Source: Pseudomonadota bacterium | GTDB taxonomy: Bacteria > Pseudomonadota > Alphaproteobacteria > Caulobacterales > Caulobacteraceae | Reading direction: 5' to 3' | NCBI GenBank assembly: GCA_963205005.1 | Contig: CAUJHW010000053.1 | Span: forward strand, 1 to 37,487 | DNA length: 37,487 nt | Shown: piece by piece, positions 27,007 through 33,814 of the stretch | Position numbering within the stretch: position 1 is the first letter of the stretch | Layout of the letters: the number at the start of each line of letters is the position of its first letter | Notes under the pieces: model-generated | Told to the model about the DNA's origin: nothing | The model's database searches: none | Seen by the model: only the letters and a program-made list of their open reading frames with translations | Made by a program: the position numbers and the translations under genes

Positions 27007-27886
27007 CCCTCGCCCGCGACGCCCACTGGGCCAGGACCACGCCGCCCAGCGTCACCACCGCGCCCAGGGCCTGGATGTGCCCGATCGGCTCGGCGAACAG
27101 CATGTAGCCCAGCCAGGCGGCGACCACCGGCTGGACCAGCACCACCACCGAGGCGGTCGAGGTCGGCAGCCTTCCCATGGCCCAGGCGATGGAGCCCTGG
27201 CCGGCCACGTGCATCAGGCCAAGGCCCACCAGCGCGGCCCAGCCGGGCGCGGCGGAAGGGAAGACCGGTTCGCCCATCGCGATCGCGGCGATCAGGATCA
27301 TCGGCGCGCCGGTGATGCTGGCCCACAGCATCAGCTGGCTGGCGCCTTCGGTCTTTCGGCCTTCCGCCATGCACAGGAAGTAGAGCGCGTACCAGAGGGC
27401 GGTCAGCACCGCGAGCCCATCGCCGAGCGGCTGGTTGACCAGCGCCCCGCCGCCTTTCTCGAAGGCCATCAGCCAGGGACCGCCGGTGGCAAGCGCCACG
27501 GCCAGCAGGAACAGCGCGGCCGGCCGCTGCTTCAGGAAGATCCAGGCAAATGCGGTGACGACCACCGGGGTCAGGTTGGAGAGCACTGTGGCGTTGGTGA
27601 CCGAGGTGTAGTGGATGCTGTAGTGCCAGAACGCCAGGTCGAGGGCGAAGAACAGCCCGGCCAGCAGTGAGATGCGCGAAGGCCGCCCGATCCGCCCGGT
27701 GGTCCGCACGGTCAGCAGCGCCAGCAGGGGAAGGGCGAAGGCCAGCCGCCAGAAGCCGGCGGCGGCCGGGCCGGCGTCCGTCAGCCGCACCAGGATCGGC
27801 GACAGGCCGATGACGCAGGCGCCGAACAGCAGCACGCCCACGGCCTTCCAGTCGGTCCGCTCTGCGGATGCGGCGGCGTCAACCAA
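26999..27886 (-). CDS. EamA/DMT-superfamily transporter
   Basis: 295 residues with ten hydrophobic helices in two EamA halves: VGVLLFGACVIGLSPILVRL to LMAFEKGGGA, then GDGLAVLTALWYALYFLCMA to GVVLAQWASRARAS. The half-signature PVVAAWLGYMLFAEPIGHIQ in the second repeat is typical. It probably exports a metabolite or amino acid, with substrate unknown. It overlaps the 3' end of gluQ by 8 bases and is the last gene of the TetR-gluQ-transporter run. Confidence 0.92.
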   Translation of the reverse strand: MVDAAASAERTDWKAVGVLLFGACVIGLSPILVRLTDAGPAAAGFWRLAFALPLLALLTVRTTGRIGRPSRISLLAGLFFALDLAFWHYSIHYTSVTNATVLSNLTPVVVTAFAWIFLKQRPAALFLLAVALATGGPWLMAFEKGGGALVNQPLGDGLAVLTALWYALYFLCMAEGRKTEGASQLMLWASITGAPMILIAAIAMGEPVFPSAAPGWAALVGLGLMHVAGQGSIAWAMGRLPTSTASVVVLVQPVVAAWLGYMLFAEPIGHIQALGAVVTLGGVVLAQWASRARAS

Positions 27887-28700
27887 GACCCAGCTCCTCG
27901 CGCAGGCGGGCCGGGGTCAGGCCGGCCTCCCGCAAGGACCGGAGCGTCTCTGACTGGTCGCGCTTGGCCAGGCGACGACCATCGGCGCCGAGGATCAGAC
28001 GGTGATGCCGGTACACAGGCGTCGGCAGGTCCAGCAGCGCCTGCAGCAGCCGCTGGACGTGGGCCGCCTCGGCCAGATCCTCGCCGCGGATCACATGGGT
28101 CACGCCCTGCAGGGCGTCGTCGACCACCGCGGCGAGATGGTAGGCGACGCGGACATCCTTGCGCGCCAGCACCACGTCGCCGCCGACCTCGGGGCGGGCC
28201 CTGACCTGGCCAATCCCCTCGACCTCGAAGGCAAGGTCTTCGAACCCGCCCAGTCGGTGTGCGGCTTCGTCCAGGGAAAGCCGCAGGGCGTAGGCGTCTC
28301 CGGCGGCCAGGCGGCGAGCCTCCTCGTCCGCCGGCAGGGGACCGCCGCGATAGGCCTCCATCGGCCCGTGCGGCGCGGCCAGGAACTCAAGTTCGCTGCG
28401 GGTGCGGAAGCAGCGGTAGAGGACGCCCATGGCCTGAAGCCGATCGAGGGCCGCCTCGTAGTCGGCCATATGTTCTGACTGACGCCGCACCGGCTGTTCC
28501 CACCTGATGCCCAGCCAGGCCAGGTCCTCGAAGATGCCGGCTTCGAACTCGGGGCGGCAACGGGTGCGGTCGGTGTCCTCGATCCGCAGCAGGAACCGGC
28601 CCGGCGCCACGCACGCCGCCTCAAAGGCCGTCAGCGCCGAGAAGGCGTGACCGCGATGCAGGTAGCCGGTAGGCGAGGGGGCGAAGCGGGTGACGAACAC
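27879..28700 (-). CDS. gluQ: Glutamyl-Q tRNA(Asp) synthetase
   Basis: 273 residues; a truncated GluRS catalytic core that attaches Glu to queuosine of tRNA(Asp). The HIGH-type motif is APSPTGYLHRGHAFSAL near residue 7, RIEDTDRTR is near 39, and the KMSKS-type motif is RRLAKRDQSETLRSL near 245. Only the first Cys of the E. coli zinc site is recognisable (VLYRCFRTRSEL), so zinc binding is probably lost. It lacks the anticodon-binding domain, as expected. It begins with GTG at 28700, 9 bases after the TetR gene, and overlaps the transporter gene. Confidence 0.93.
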   Translation of the reverse strand: MFVTRFAPSPTGYLHRGHAFSALTAFEAACVAPGRFLLRIEDTDRTRCRPEFEAGIFEDLAWLGIRWEQPVRRQSEHMADYEAALDRLQAMGVLYRCFRTRSELEFLAAPHGPMEAYRGGPLPADEEARRLAAGDAYALRLSLDEAAHRLGGFEDLAFEVEGIGQVRARPEVGGDVVLARKDVRVAYHLAAVVDDALQGVTHVIRGEDLAEAAHVQRLLQALLDLPTPVYRHHRLILGADGRRLAKRDQSETLRSLREAGLTPARLREELGLG

Positions 28701-28709
28701 CCGGACCGA

Positions 28710-29339
28710 TTAGCAGCCGTCGTGGGCCTTGGGGAACAGGCCCATGTGGTTCAGCACCGCTTCCAGGAACGGTCGCTCGCCGCCGAGCTCTTCCTTGAGG
28801 TGGTCGAACTGCCTGAATCCGGCCATCTCGGCCAGACCATGGGCGCCGCACCAGGCCGCCACGCTGGCCAGCTCGAGGTGGCCGTCCTGGCTGGGATCGG
28901 CGCCGTTCTCGATCATGGTGTCGCGCACCATGCAGTAGGCGCTTTCCTTGTTGTCCTGCATGTCGCCCGGCAGGTCTTCCTTGTCGCGGGCGGCGTCGTA
29001 CATCACGCGGTAGAGGGCCGGATTGTCGCGGGCGAAGCAGACGTAGGCGATGCCGAGTGCGGTGAGCTGGTCGGGGCCGGTGGCGCCGGACTTGGCTTCG
29101 GACATCTGGGCGCCGAGGATCTCCCAGCCTTCATGGGCCACGGCGTCGAGCAGTTCGGCCTTGTCCTTGAAATGATGGTAGGGCGCAGCCGGGCTGACCC
29201 CGGCTTCGCGGGCCACGGCGCGCAGCGAGAGCGCACTCGGCCCCTCGGCCTCGAGCAGTCGGCGGGCGGCGTCCACCAGCGCGCGACGCAGGTCGCCATG
29301 GTGATACGGACGGGACTCGACGCGTTTAGCTTCGCTCAT
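28710..29339 (-). CDS. TetR-family transcriptional regulator
   Basis: 209 residues. The N-terminal HTH is RALVDAARRLLEAEGPSALS then LRAVAREAGVSPAAPYHHFK (residues ~18-60). The ligand-binding half contains ELLDAVAHEGWEILGAQMSE and AAWCGAHGLAEMAGFRQF, matching the WHG-type (TetR_C_13) C-terminal domain. It opens the operon with gluQ and the EamA transporter and faces the microprotein genes across 136 bases containing an inverted repeat. It may regulate its own operon, the microprotein gene, or both. Confidence 0.93.
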   Translation of the reverse strand: MSEAKRVESRPYHHGDLRRALVDAARRLLEAEGPSALSLRAVAREAGVSPAAPYHHFKDKAELLDAVAHEGWEILGAQMSEAKSGATGPDQLTALGIAYVCFARDNPALYRVMYDAARDKEDLPGDMQDNKESAYCMVRDTMIENGADPSQDGHLELASVAAWCGAHGLAEMAGFRQFDHLKEELGGERPFLEAVLNHMGLFPKAHDGC

Positions 29340-29380
29340 AGCATTACCATAATTTCACATCTGATCGGCGTAAAGATATC

Positions 29381-29412
29381 TTGACGGCGCTCAGATCGAA
29401 TCCTATCTGAGC
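29381..29412 (+). promoter_or_regulatory. Candidate promoter and operator upstream of microprotein 1
   Basis: TTGACG at 29381-29386 and TATCTG at 29404-29409 are separated by 17 bases. A perfect 8-base inverted repeat, GCTCAGAT (29389-29396) and ATCTGAGC (29405-29412), lies over the spacer and -10 region, as expected for a TetR-type operator. It is in the divergent region next to the TetR gene start at 29339. Confidence 0.4.
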
Positions 29413-29430
29413 ATCGTTCAAATAAGAAAC

Positions 29431-29450
29431 ACCCTCACTCCCCTGAGGGT
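29431..29450 (+). ncRNA. 5' leader hairpin of microprotein 1
   Basis: ACCCTCA, loop CTCCCC, TGAGGGT: a perfect 7-base stem ending 25 bases before the ATG. The loop is identical to that of the second leader hairpin although the stem bases differ. I see structure, not proof of a regulatory RNA. Confidence 0.5.
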
Positions 29451-29475
29451 TCATACAAACTGAAAGGTGTGTGTC

Positions 29476-29580
29476 ATGTCTCTCGTGAAGTTCGAACGTG
29501 TCTTCGATCGCTACGCTCCGGCGTTCCTCCTGTTCCTCGGCCTGATCGCGGCCGGTGCGACGGCGGGCCTGGGCGCCTAG
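29476..29580 (+). CDS. Hydrophobic microprotein 1, 34 residues
   Basis: Starts MSLVKFERVFDRYAPAF, then continues LLFLGLIAAGATAGLGA. A charged, amphipathic N-terminal part leads into one membrane helix ending in small residues. It is a paralogue of the 30-residue product at 29802-29894: MSL-x-KF, then LFLGLIAAG-x-TAGLG. The segment before the ATG (CTGAAAGGTGTGTGTC) is identical in both copies and holds the AAGG ribosome site. A strong terminator follows 33 bases after the stop. Coding is supported by the duplicated protein sequence with mixed codon choices. Confidence 0.8.
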   Translation: MSLVKFERVFDRYAPAFLLFLGLIAAGATAGLGA

Positions 29581-29613
29581 GTCTCCCCACCTGGTATTTG
29601 AAGACGACGAGGA

Positions 29614-29637
29614 GGGGGCCCGCGCGGCCCCCTTTTT
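29614..29637 (+). terminator. Intrinsic terminator after microprotein 1
   Basis: GGGGGCC, loop CGCGC, GGCCCCC, then five T. It makes microprotein 1 a self-contained transcript. Confidence 0.88.
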
Positions 29638-29745
29638 CGTGCGCGGTCATCGCATCGACCTGTGCGGAAACGCATAGCGGTCCGGCAAAATCGATGATCT
29701 GTGCAGTGTTCAGATAGTGCTATCCATTGGTTGTCCACAAGGACG

Positions 29746-29763
29746 GCCCCGCTCCCCCGGGGC
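29746..29763 (+). ncRNA. 5' leader hairpin of microprotein 2
   Basis: GCCCCG, loop CTCCCC, CGGGGC, ending 38 bases before the second ATG. It has the same six-base loop as the first leader, with wholly different stem pairs, which is compensatory change between paralogues. Confidence 0.5.
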
Positions 29764-29801
29764 TCACAAGACCAGAAACTGAAACCTGAAAGGTGTGTGT
29801 C

Positions 29802-29894
29802 ATGTCTCTCGCGAAGTTCGACCGTTTCGTTCCCGTGTACCTGATCTTCCTCGGCCTCATCGCCGCGGGCGGCACGGCGGGCCTGGGCATCTGA
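29802..29894 (+). CDS. Hydrophobic microprotein 2, 30 residues
   Basis: Starts MSLAKFDRFVPVYLIF, then continues LGLIAAGGTAGLGI. Same layout as microprotein 1 but four residues shorter in the amphipathic part. It shares an identical start segment and has its own terminator. A tandem duplication is the simplest origin. Size and hydrophobicity recall type I toxins or small membrane regulators, but no antisense RNA is demonstrated. Confidence 0.8.
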   Translation: MSLAKFDRFVPVYLIFLGLIAAGGTAGLGI

Positions 29895-29923
29895 AGCCCG
29901 ACCCGACCGGAACGATGCTGGAG

Positions 29924-29947
29924 AAGGGCCCCGTCGGGGCCCTTTTT
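29924..29947 (+). terminator. Intrinsic terminator after microprotein 2
   Basis: AAGGGCCCC, loop GTC, GGGGCCCTT, then three more T. It starts 30 bases after the stop. Confidence 0.88.
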
Positions 29948-30102
29948 CGTGGGCGCTGCCTGCGCCGCCGGCGGTCGTAGAGTTGTCTTCGAATCGGGCC
30001 TATAGTTTCTGCATCACGTCGATTTCCAGCTGAGGGTGTTCGTCTTCAGTCCCAGGTCGAAGTCCATCGCCGCGCCATTGCCGCCTCGCCGGAGGGCCTG
30101 TC

Positions 30103-30663
30103 ATGCAGGTGCTTAGGCAAGCGCCTTCGGGCTGGCCCTGCCTCGTGCTCAACGCCGACTTCCGGCCGCTCAGCTACTATCCCCTGTCGCTCTGGCCCTG
30201 GCAGGATGTGATCAAGGCGGTCTTCCTCGACCGGGTGGACGTGGTCTCCACCTACGACCAGATGGTCCGCTCACCATCCTTCGAGATGAAGCTGCCCAGC
30301 GTGGTCTCGCTGAAGCAGTACGTCACCCAGGACCGGCCCCCGGCTTTCACCCGCTTCAACCTGTTCCTGCGCGACAGCTTCGGCTGCCAGTACTGCTCGT
30401 CCTGCGACGAACTGACCTTTGACCACGTGATCCCGCGCTCGCGCGGCGGCCGGACGACCTGGGAAAACATCGTCACCGCCTGCGCGCGCTGCAACCTGGC
30501 CAAGGGCGGCCGAACGCCGGCCGAGGCCAACATGCACCCGCGCCTCAAGCCCCGCCGACCCTCCGCCCATGAACTCCAGGACCGTGGCCGCCGCTTCCCG
30601 CCGCACCATCTGCATGAGAGCTGGCTGGACTATCTCTACTGGGACATCGAACTGGAGGCTTAG
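30103..30663 (+). CDS. HNH endonuclease family protein
   Basis: 186 residues. An N-terminal domain of ~85 residues (WPCLVLNADFRPLSYYPLSL and FLDRVDVVSTYDQMVRSP) precedes an HNH nuclease: CQYCSSCDELTFDHVIPRSR then GGRTTWENIVTACARCNLAK. The CxxC pairs bind a structural zinc, and DHVIPRSRGG-x(4)-N is the HNH core. This architecture is a widespread chromosomal HNH family in alphaproteobacteria, so it is probably not part of the adjacent integrase module. TATAGT at 30001-30006 may be its -10 box. Its cellular role is not established. Confidence 0.9.
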   Translation: MQVLRQAPSGWPCLVLNADFRPLSYYPLSLWPWQDVIKAVFLDRVDVVSTYDQMVRSPSFEMKLPSVVSLKQYVTQDRPPAFTRFNLFLRDSFGCQYCSSCDELTFDHVIPRSRGGRTTWENIVTACARCNLAKGGRTPAEANMHPRLKPRRPSAHELQDRGRRFPPHHLHESWLDYLYWDIELEA

Positions 30664-30797
30664 GGCGCTTCACCTGTGCGCAACTGCGCGATGAGCCTTT
30701 GAAATACAAAGGTTCTGATGCCAGATGGCGACGCTGCTGTTCACACGGATGCGTCTGATTGTGATGACCGCGTGATGACCAGGCCAGCGGAGGGCTT

Positions 30798-32063
30798 ATG
30801 GCCGAGGCACCCCGCACGACAAAGCTGACCAAGCGCTCCGTCGACGCTGCAGCCGCTGAGATCGGCAGATATATTCTGTGGGACAGCGAACTGAAGGGCT
30901 TCGGCCTGCGGGTTGAGCCCACTGGGATCAAGACCTTCGTGGTGCGGTATCGTGTGGGTGGCGGGCGCCGTGGGACGCTTCGGCAATTCAAGGTTGGTCG
31001 CTACGGCAAGCTCACGCCGGATCGCGCACGCGAGCACGCCATCCGTGTGTTGGCCGAAGTTGAGCTTGGGAACGATCCCCAGACCGTGCGAACGCGCACT
31101 CGCGAGACTCTGACTGTCGCTGAACTTTGCGACCTCTACCTGCTGGAGGGTGTCGCCACGAAGAAACCTAGTACGGTCGCGCTGGACCGAATTCGCATTG
31201 CCCGACACATCAAGCCCTTGATCGGGACTGTGCGGCTTACCGCGCTCACAACGGGCATGGTTGAGCGAATGATGCACGACATCGCCGAAGGTAAGGTGAG
31301 GGCCGAAGCGACACCCCACACGCGCGGTGGCCCTGGCGCAGCATCCCGTACAGTGGGGCTTCTGAGCGGGATTTTCGCCTTTGCCATCAGGAGAGGCTTG
31401 TGTGCCGAGAGCCCGTCCAAAGGTGTGAAGCGTTACCGTGACCAAAGCCGCGAGCGCTTTCTGTCGCCGAAAGAACTCGGCCAGCTAGGCGACGCGCTGG
31501 CCGCGAGCGAGGCTAGCGGCGCGAATCCAAGCCATTTGGCGATCATTCGGCTACTCGCCCTCACCGGGGCTCGGAAGAACGAAATACGCTGCATCCGCTG
31601 GGCTGAAGTGGACCTAGAGGGTTACCGCTTGAACCTCGCGGATTCCAAGACTGGCAAACGAGCCGTTCCACTCGGTGCCGCGGCAGTCGAGGTTTTCGCT
31701 AGCCTCCAGCGAACGGGCGGCGGCTTTGTGTTTCCCGATCCGCGCTTCCCAGACGAGCCGATCCGCGGCCTCGATTGGGCATGGGTTCAAATTCGCAGTC
31801 GCGCCGGTCTGTCGGATCTGCGGATCCATGATCTCCGGCACTCCTTCGCGTCTATCGGGCTCGCGTCTGGCCATGCCCTGCCCATGATCGGGAAGATCCT
31901 GGGCCATGCGCATCAGTCATCGACGGCAAGGTACGCTCACCTAGCTGACGACCCCGTACGTGACGCCGTCGACCGAATCTCGTCGGCACTCGCGGGAGCT
32001 ATGACGCGTCGCGAGGCTGACGTAGTTGATCTCGCTGGACGCTTGCCCCGTGCTTACGGATGA
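30798..32063 (+). CDS. Tyrosine-type site-specific integrase
   Basis: 421 residues. An N-terminal arm-binding domain (KLTKRSVDAAAAEIGRYILW and LKGFGLRVEPTGIKTFVVRY) is followed by a core-binding SAM-like domain (~105-200) and a catalytic domain. Catalytic residues are complete: Arg259 in LTGARKNEIRCIRW, His344 and Arg347 in IHDLRHSFAS, His370 in LGHAHQSSTARYAHL and Tyr379 in the same segment. This is the DUF4102-type phage/island integrase family. The downstream gene starts inside its last codons, indicating coupling. It likely mobilised this region. Confidence 0.94.
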   Translation: MAEAPRTTKLTKRSVDAAAAEIGRYILWDSELKGFGLRVEPTGIKTFVVRYRVGGGRRGTLRQFKVGRYGKLTPDRAREHAIRVLAEVELGNDPQTVRTRTRETLTVAELCDLYLLEGVATKKPSTVALDRIRIARHIKPLIGTVRLTALTTGMVERMMHDIAEGKVRAEATPHTRGGPGAASRTVGLLSGIFAFAIRRGLCAESPSKGVKRYRDQSRERFLSPKELGQLGDALAASEASGANPSHLAIIRLLALTGARKNEIRCIRWAEVDLEGYRLNLADSKTGKRAVPLGAAAVEVFASLQRTGGGFVFPDPRFPDEPIRGLDWAWVQIRSRAGLSDLRIHDLRHSFASIGLASGHALPMIGKILGHAHQSSTARYAHLADDPVRDAVDRISSALAGAMTRREADVVDLAGRLPRAYG

Positions 32064-33024
32064 GGAGCACGCCCTGCTAGTCCGAGCTTCGCGCGACGGC
32101 CAGCGTGTTGTGGTGCAAGGAGTCGGGATTTCACTAGCCCATGAGTTGCTAGACAGAGGGGTGTGGCAGCCCGCGATACAGCTGGGGATCAACCACCCCC
32201 TAGGTGGAGGTCCGAGCCTCGTCTTGCCGTGGACACCCCCCGAGTACGTGCGCTGGATGGAGCTGAGCGGCACGGGCGACGTCATCACCGTTAGGACCGG
32301 CGACCGAGTACTTGTCAGTCACGTCCGGAGCGTATCGACCGGAAGTGCCTATGAAGACGACGACCACCCTCACAACCGCGAAATGAGGGTGGCTCATCTC
32401 TTTCTATGGCGCGCCGACGGAAGTGATGCAGATGCCGGTGTAGTTCTATTTCACGGCGTTCAGTCCACCGTCCGGCCAGGTGCCGCGGGGGATGAGAATG
32501 AGCGCATAGCGGAGGCGCTGTTCAGTCGACTTGCTGGGCGCTGCGGGTTTGATCCTCGAGACTATATCGGCGACGAGCCAGAGGATTGGCCTTCGATACC
32601 TTCGCAGCTGACCCAGGCTGAGCGGCACGCGCTCTTGTCACTCCTTGAGCATGGCGGTGATGCGACCGTCGGTTTTGGCTATTGGATGGCACGCGCGGAG
32701 GCCGAGGCGGGCATTGCCGTCCGAGCAACCAAGCTTCGCCGCAGGACCGCGAAGGCCGCATCGGATGCGCAGCCCCGAGCCCGCGCGAACAAGGCCGACG
32801 CTGACGCGCGTTGGAGGGAGCTCACGCTCGGCCTAGCGAACCGACTTAGGATGAAAGACCCCGCCATCGGGAGCCAGCCGCTTGTTGATGCACTGCTCCT
32901 GTCCGACGAGGCTCCCGAGGCTATTCCCCAGCCGGATACGCTCAAGAAGGCGATCAGAGCCTGGGAGAAGGCGGGACTCCTGCCTAGATCAACGCAGAAC
33001 CCCGCACGAAGGGGGGGGGCATAG
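32026..33024 (+). CDS. Unknown protein coupled to the integrase
   Basis: 332 residues from a TTG at 32026, with GAGG 9 bases upstream; a GTG at 32050 is an alternative. Both overlap the end of the integrase gene. I recognise no family. The N-terminal ~150 residues look beta-rich (LVLPWTPPEYVRWMELSGTG, GDRVLVSHVRSVSTG). The C-terminal part is helical and basic (KLRRRTAKAASDAQPRARAN), ending TLKKAIRAWEKAGLLPRSTQ, which looks like a DNA-binding or adaptor tail. A nine-G run at 33011-33019 lies just before the stop; losing one G would put it in frame with the next gene. Confidence 0.6.
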   Translation: MISLDACPVLTDEEHALLVRASRDGQRVVVQGVGISLAHELLDRGVWQPAIQLGINHPLGGGPSLVLPWTPPEYVRWMELSGTGDVITVRTGDRVLVSHVRSVSTGSAYEDDDHPHNREMRVAHLFLWRADGSDADAGVVLFHGVQSTVRPGAAGDENERIAEALFSRLAGRCGFDPRDYIGDEPEDWPSIPSQLTQAERHALLSLLEHGGDATVGFGYWMARAEAEAGIAVRATKLRRRTAKAASDAQPRARANKADADARWRELTLGLANRLRMKDPAIGSQPLVDALLLSDEAPEAIPQPDTLKKAIRAWEKAGLLPRSTQNPARRGGA

Positions 33025-33106
33025 TGGAGCCACCACCCCCCAGTTTCGGGCTCCAGGTGAGCGAAGCTGTGCGCAGCAGGTCGTGGTGATCTGTCTGCGA
33101 GGCGTG

Positions 33107-33331
33107 ATGAGCCAATCTGTGACCTCCACCCCAGCCGGGTTTGACCGATACATTGATGATCGCGCGGCGAGTGAGCTCTTGGGCTTGAGCCGTTCCTACA
33201 TGCGCCAATTGCGCGTGAAGGGCGGCGGGCCTCGGTTCAGCAAGCTGTCTGCGAAAGCCATCAGGTATCGTGTCGCCGACCTATTGAGCTGGGCCGAAGC
33301 GCGATCGGTAAGCAGCACCTCCGAGCTGTAA
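33107..33331 (+). CDS. AlpA/excisionase-like helix-turn-helix protein
   Basis: 74 residues from the ATG at 33107, with GAGG 4 bases before it. It has the MerR/AlpA-like winged HTH: YIDDRAASELLGLSRSYMRQ then LRVKGGGPRFSKLSAKAIRY and RVADLLSWAEARSVS. Such proteins direct excision or activate transcription in integrase modules. It is 82 bases downstream of the unknown gene, but the reading frame is open upstream back to the poly-G tract. Confidence 0.82.
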   Translation: MSQSVTSTPAGFDRYIDDRAASELLGLSRSYMRQLRVKGGGPRFSKLSAKAIRYRVADLLSWAEARSVSSTSEL

Positions 33332-33814
33332 CCTCTAGCCGCGGGTCTTCTACAGGTCTTGCCCCCGCCGCCGCCATTGAGCTCATGGTGCCGATGAACG
33401 ACCTTTCGGGCGTCAGACCGAACAAAACATCTGATTTGTCACCGGGCGAACTTTGCCAAGCCTGGACTTCCGAGCCCCCGACTGCGCCAGCGCGCTGAGG
33501 GAAAAGCGTCCCCACTATACCCCCGTTGCTGGCCCGGCATTCTCAGGGTGGGGAGCGGCTGGCCACCGATAAACGGCAGGACGCCTATACGGTGACTGAA
33601 AAGCTGGCCTTCAACCGCGTTCCTCCTGTGAAAGCGGGAGGGGAGGGTCGCGGAAAGCGGACTATTGTCCGTTTTGACGCGACTAAGTGCGAGGATCGGC
33701 TTCTGACTCGACGCAGTCATTCAGAGGCCGCATCGGACGCGCCGAACAGCGGAGTCGGCCACCCGTTACGCCGCTGGCCGGTGCCGAGGCCCCCTGCGAT
33801 AGGCGGCGACCGCG
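33332..33814. other. 483 bp with no convincing gene
   Basis: Short open frames exist on both strands, but none has a ribosome site, a family resemblance or coherent composition. No tRNA, long repeat or T-ended hairpin is evident. It probably holds the end of the integrase module and the 3' flank of the conflict operon. Confidence 0.5.

Larger units (their letters stand above)
30798..33331 (+). mobile_element. Integrase-led accessory module, borders not resolved
   Basis: Tyrosine recombinase, unknown 332-residue protein and an AlpA-like HTH protein are compactly arranged on one strand, with visibly lower GC and different codon choice from the housekeeping genes to the left. I found no tRNA gene and no flanking direct repeat, so the attachment sites are not assigned. 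The conflict operon at 33815-37487 may or may not be cargo. Confidence 0.55.
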
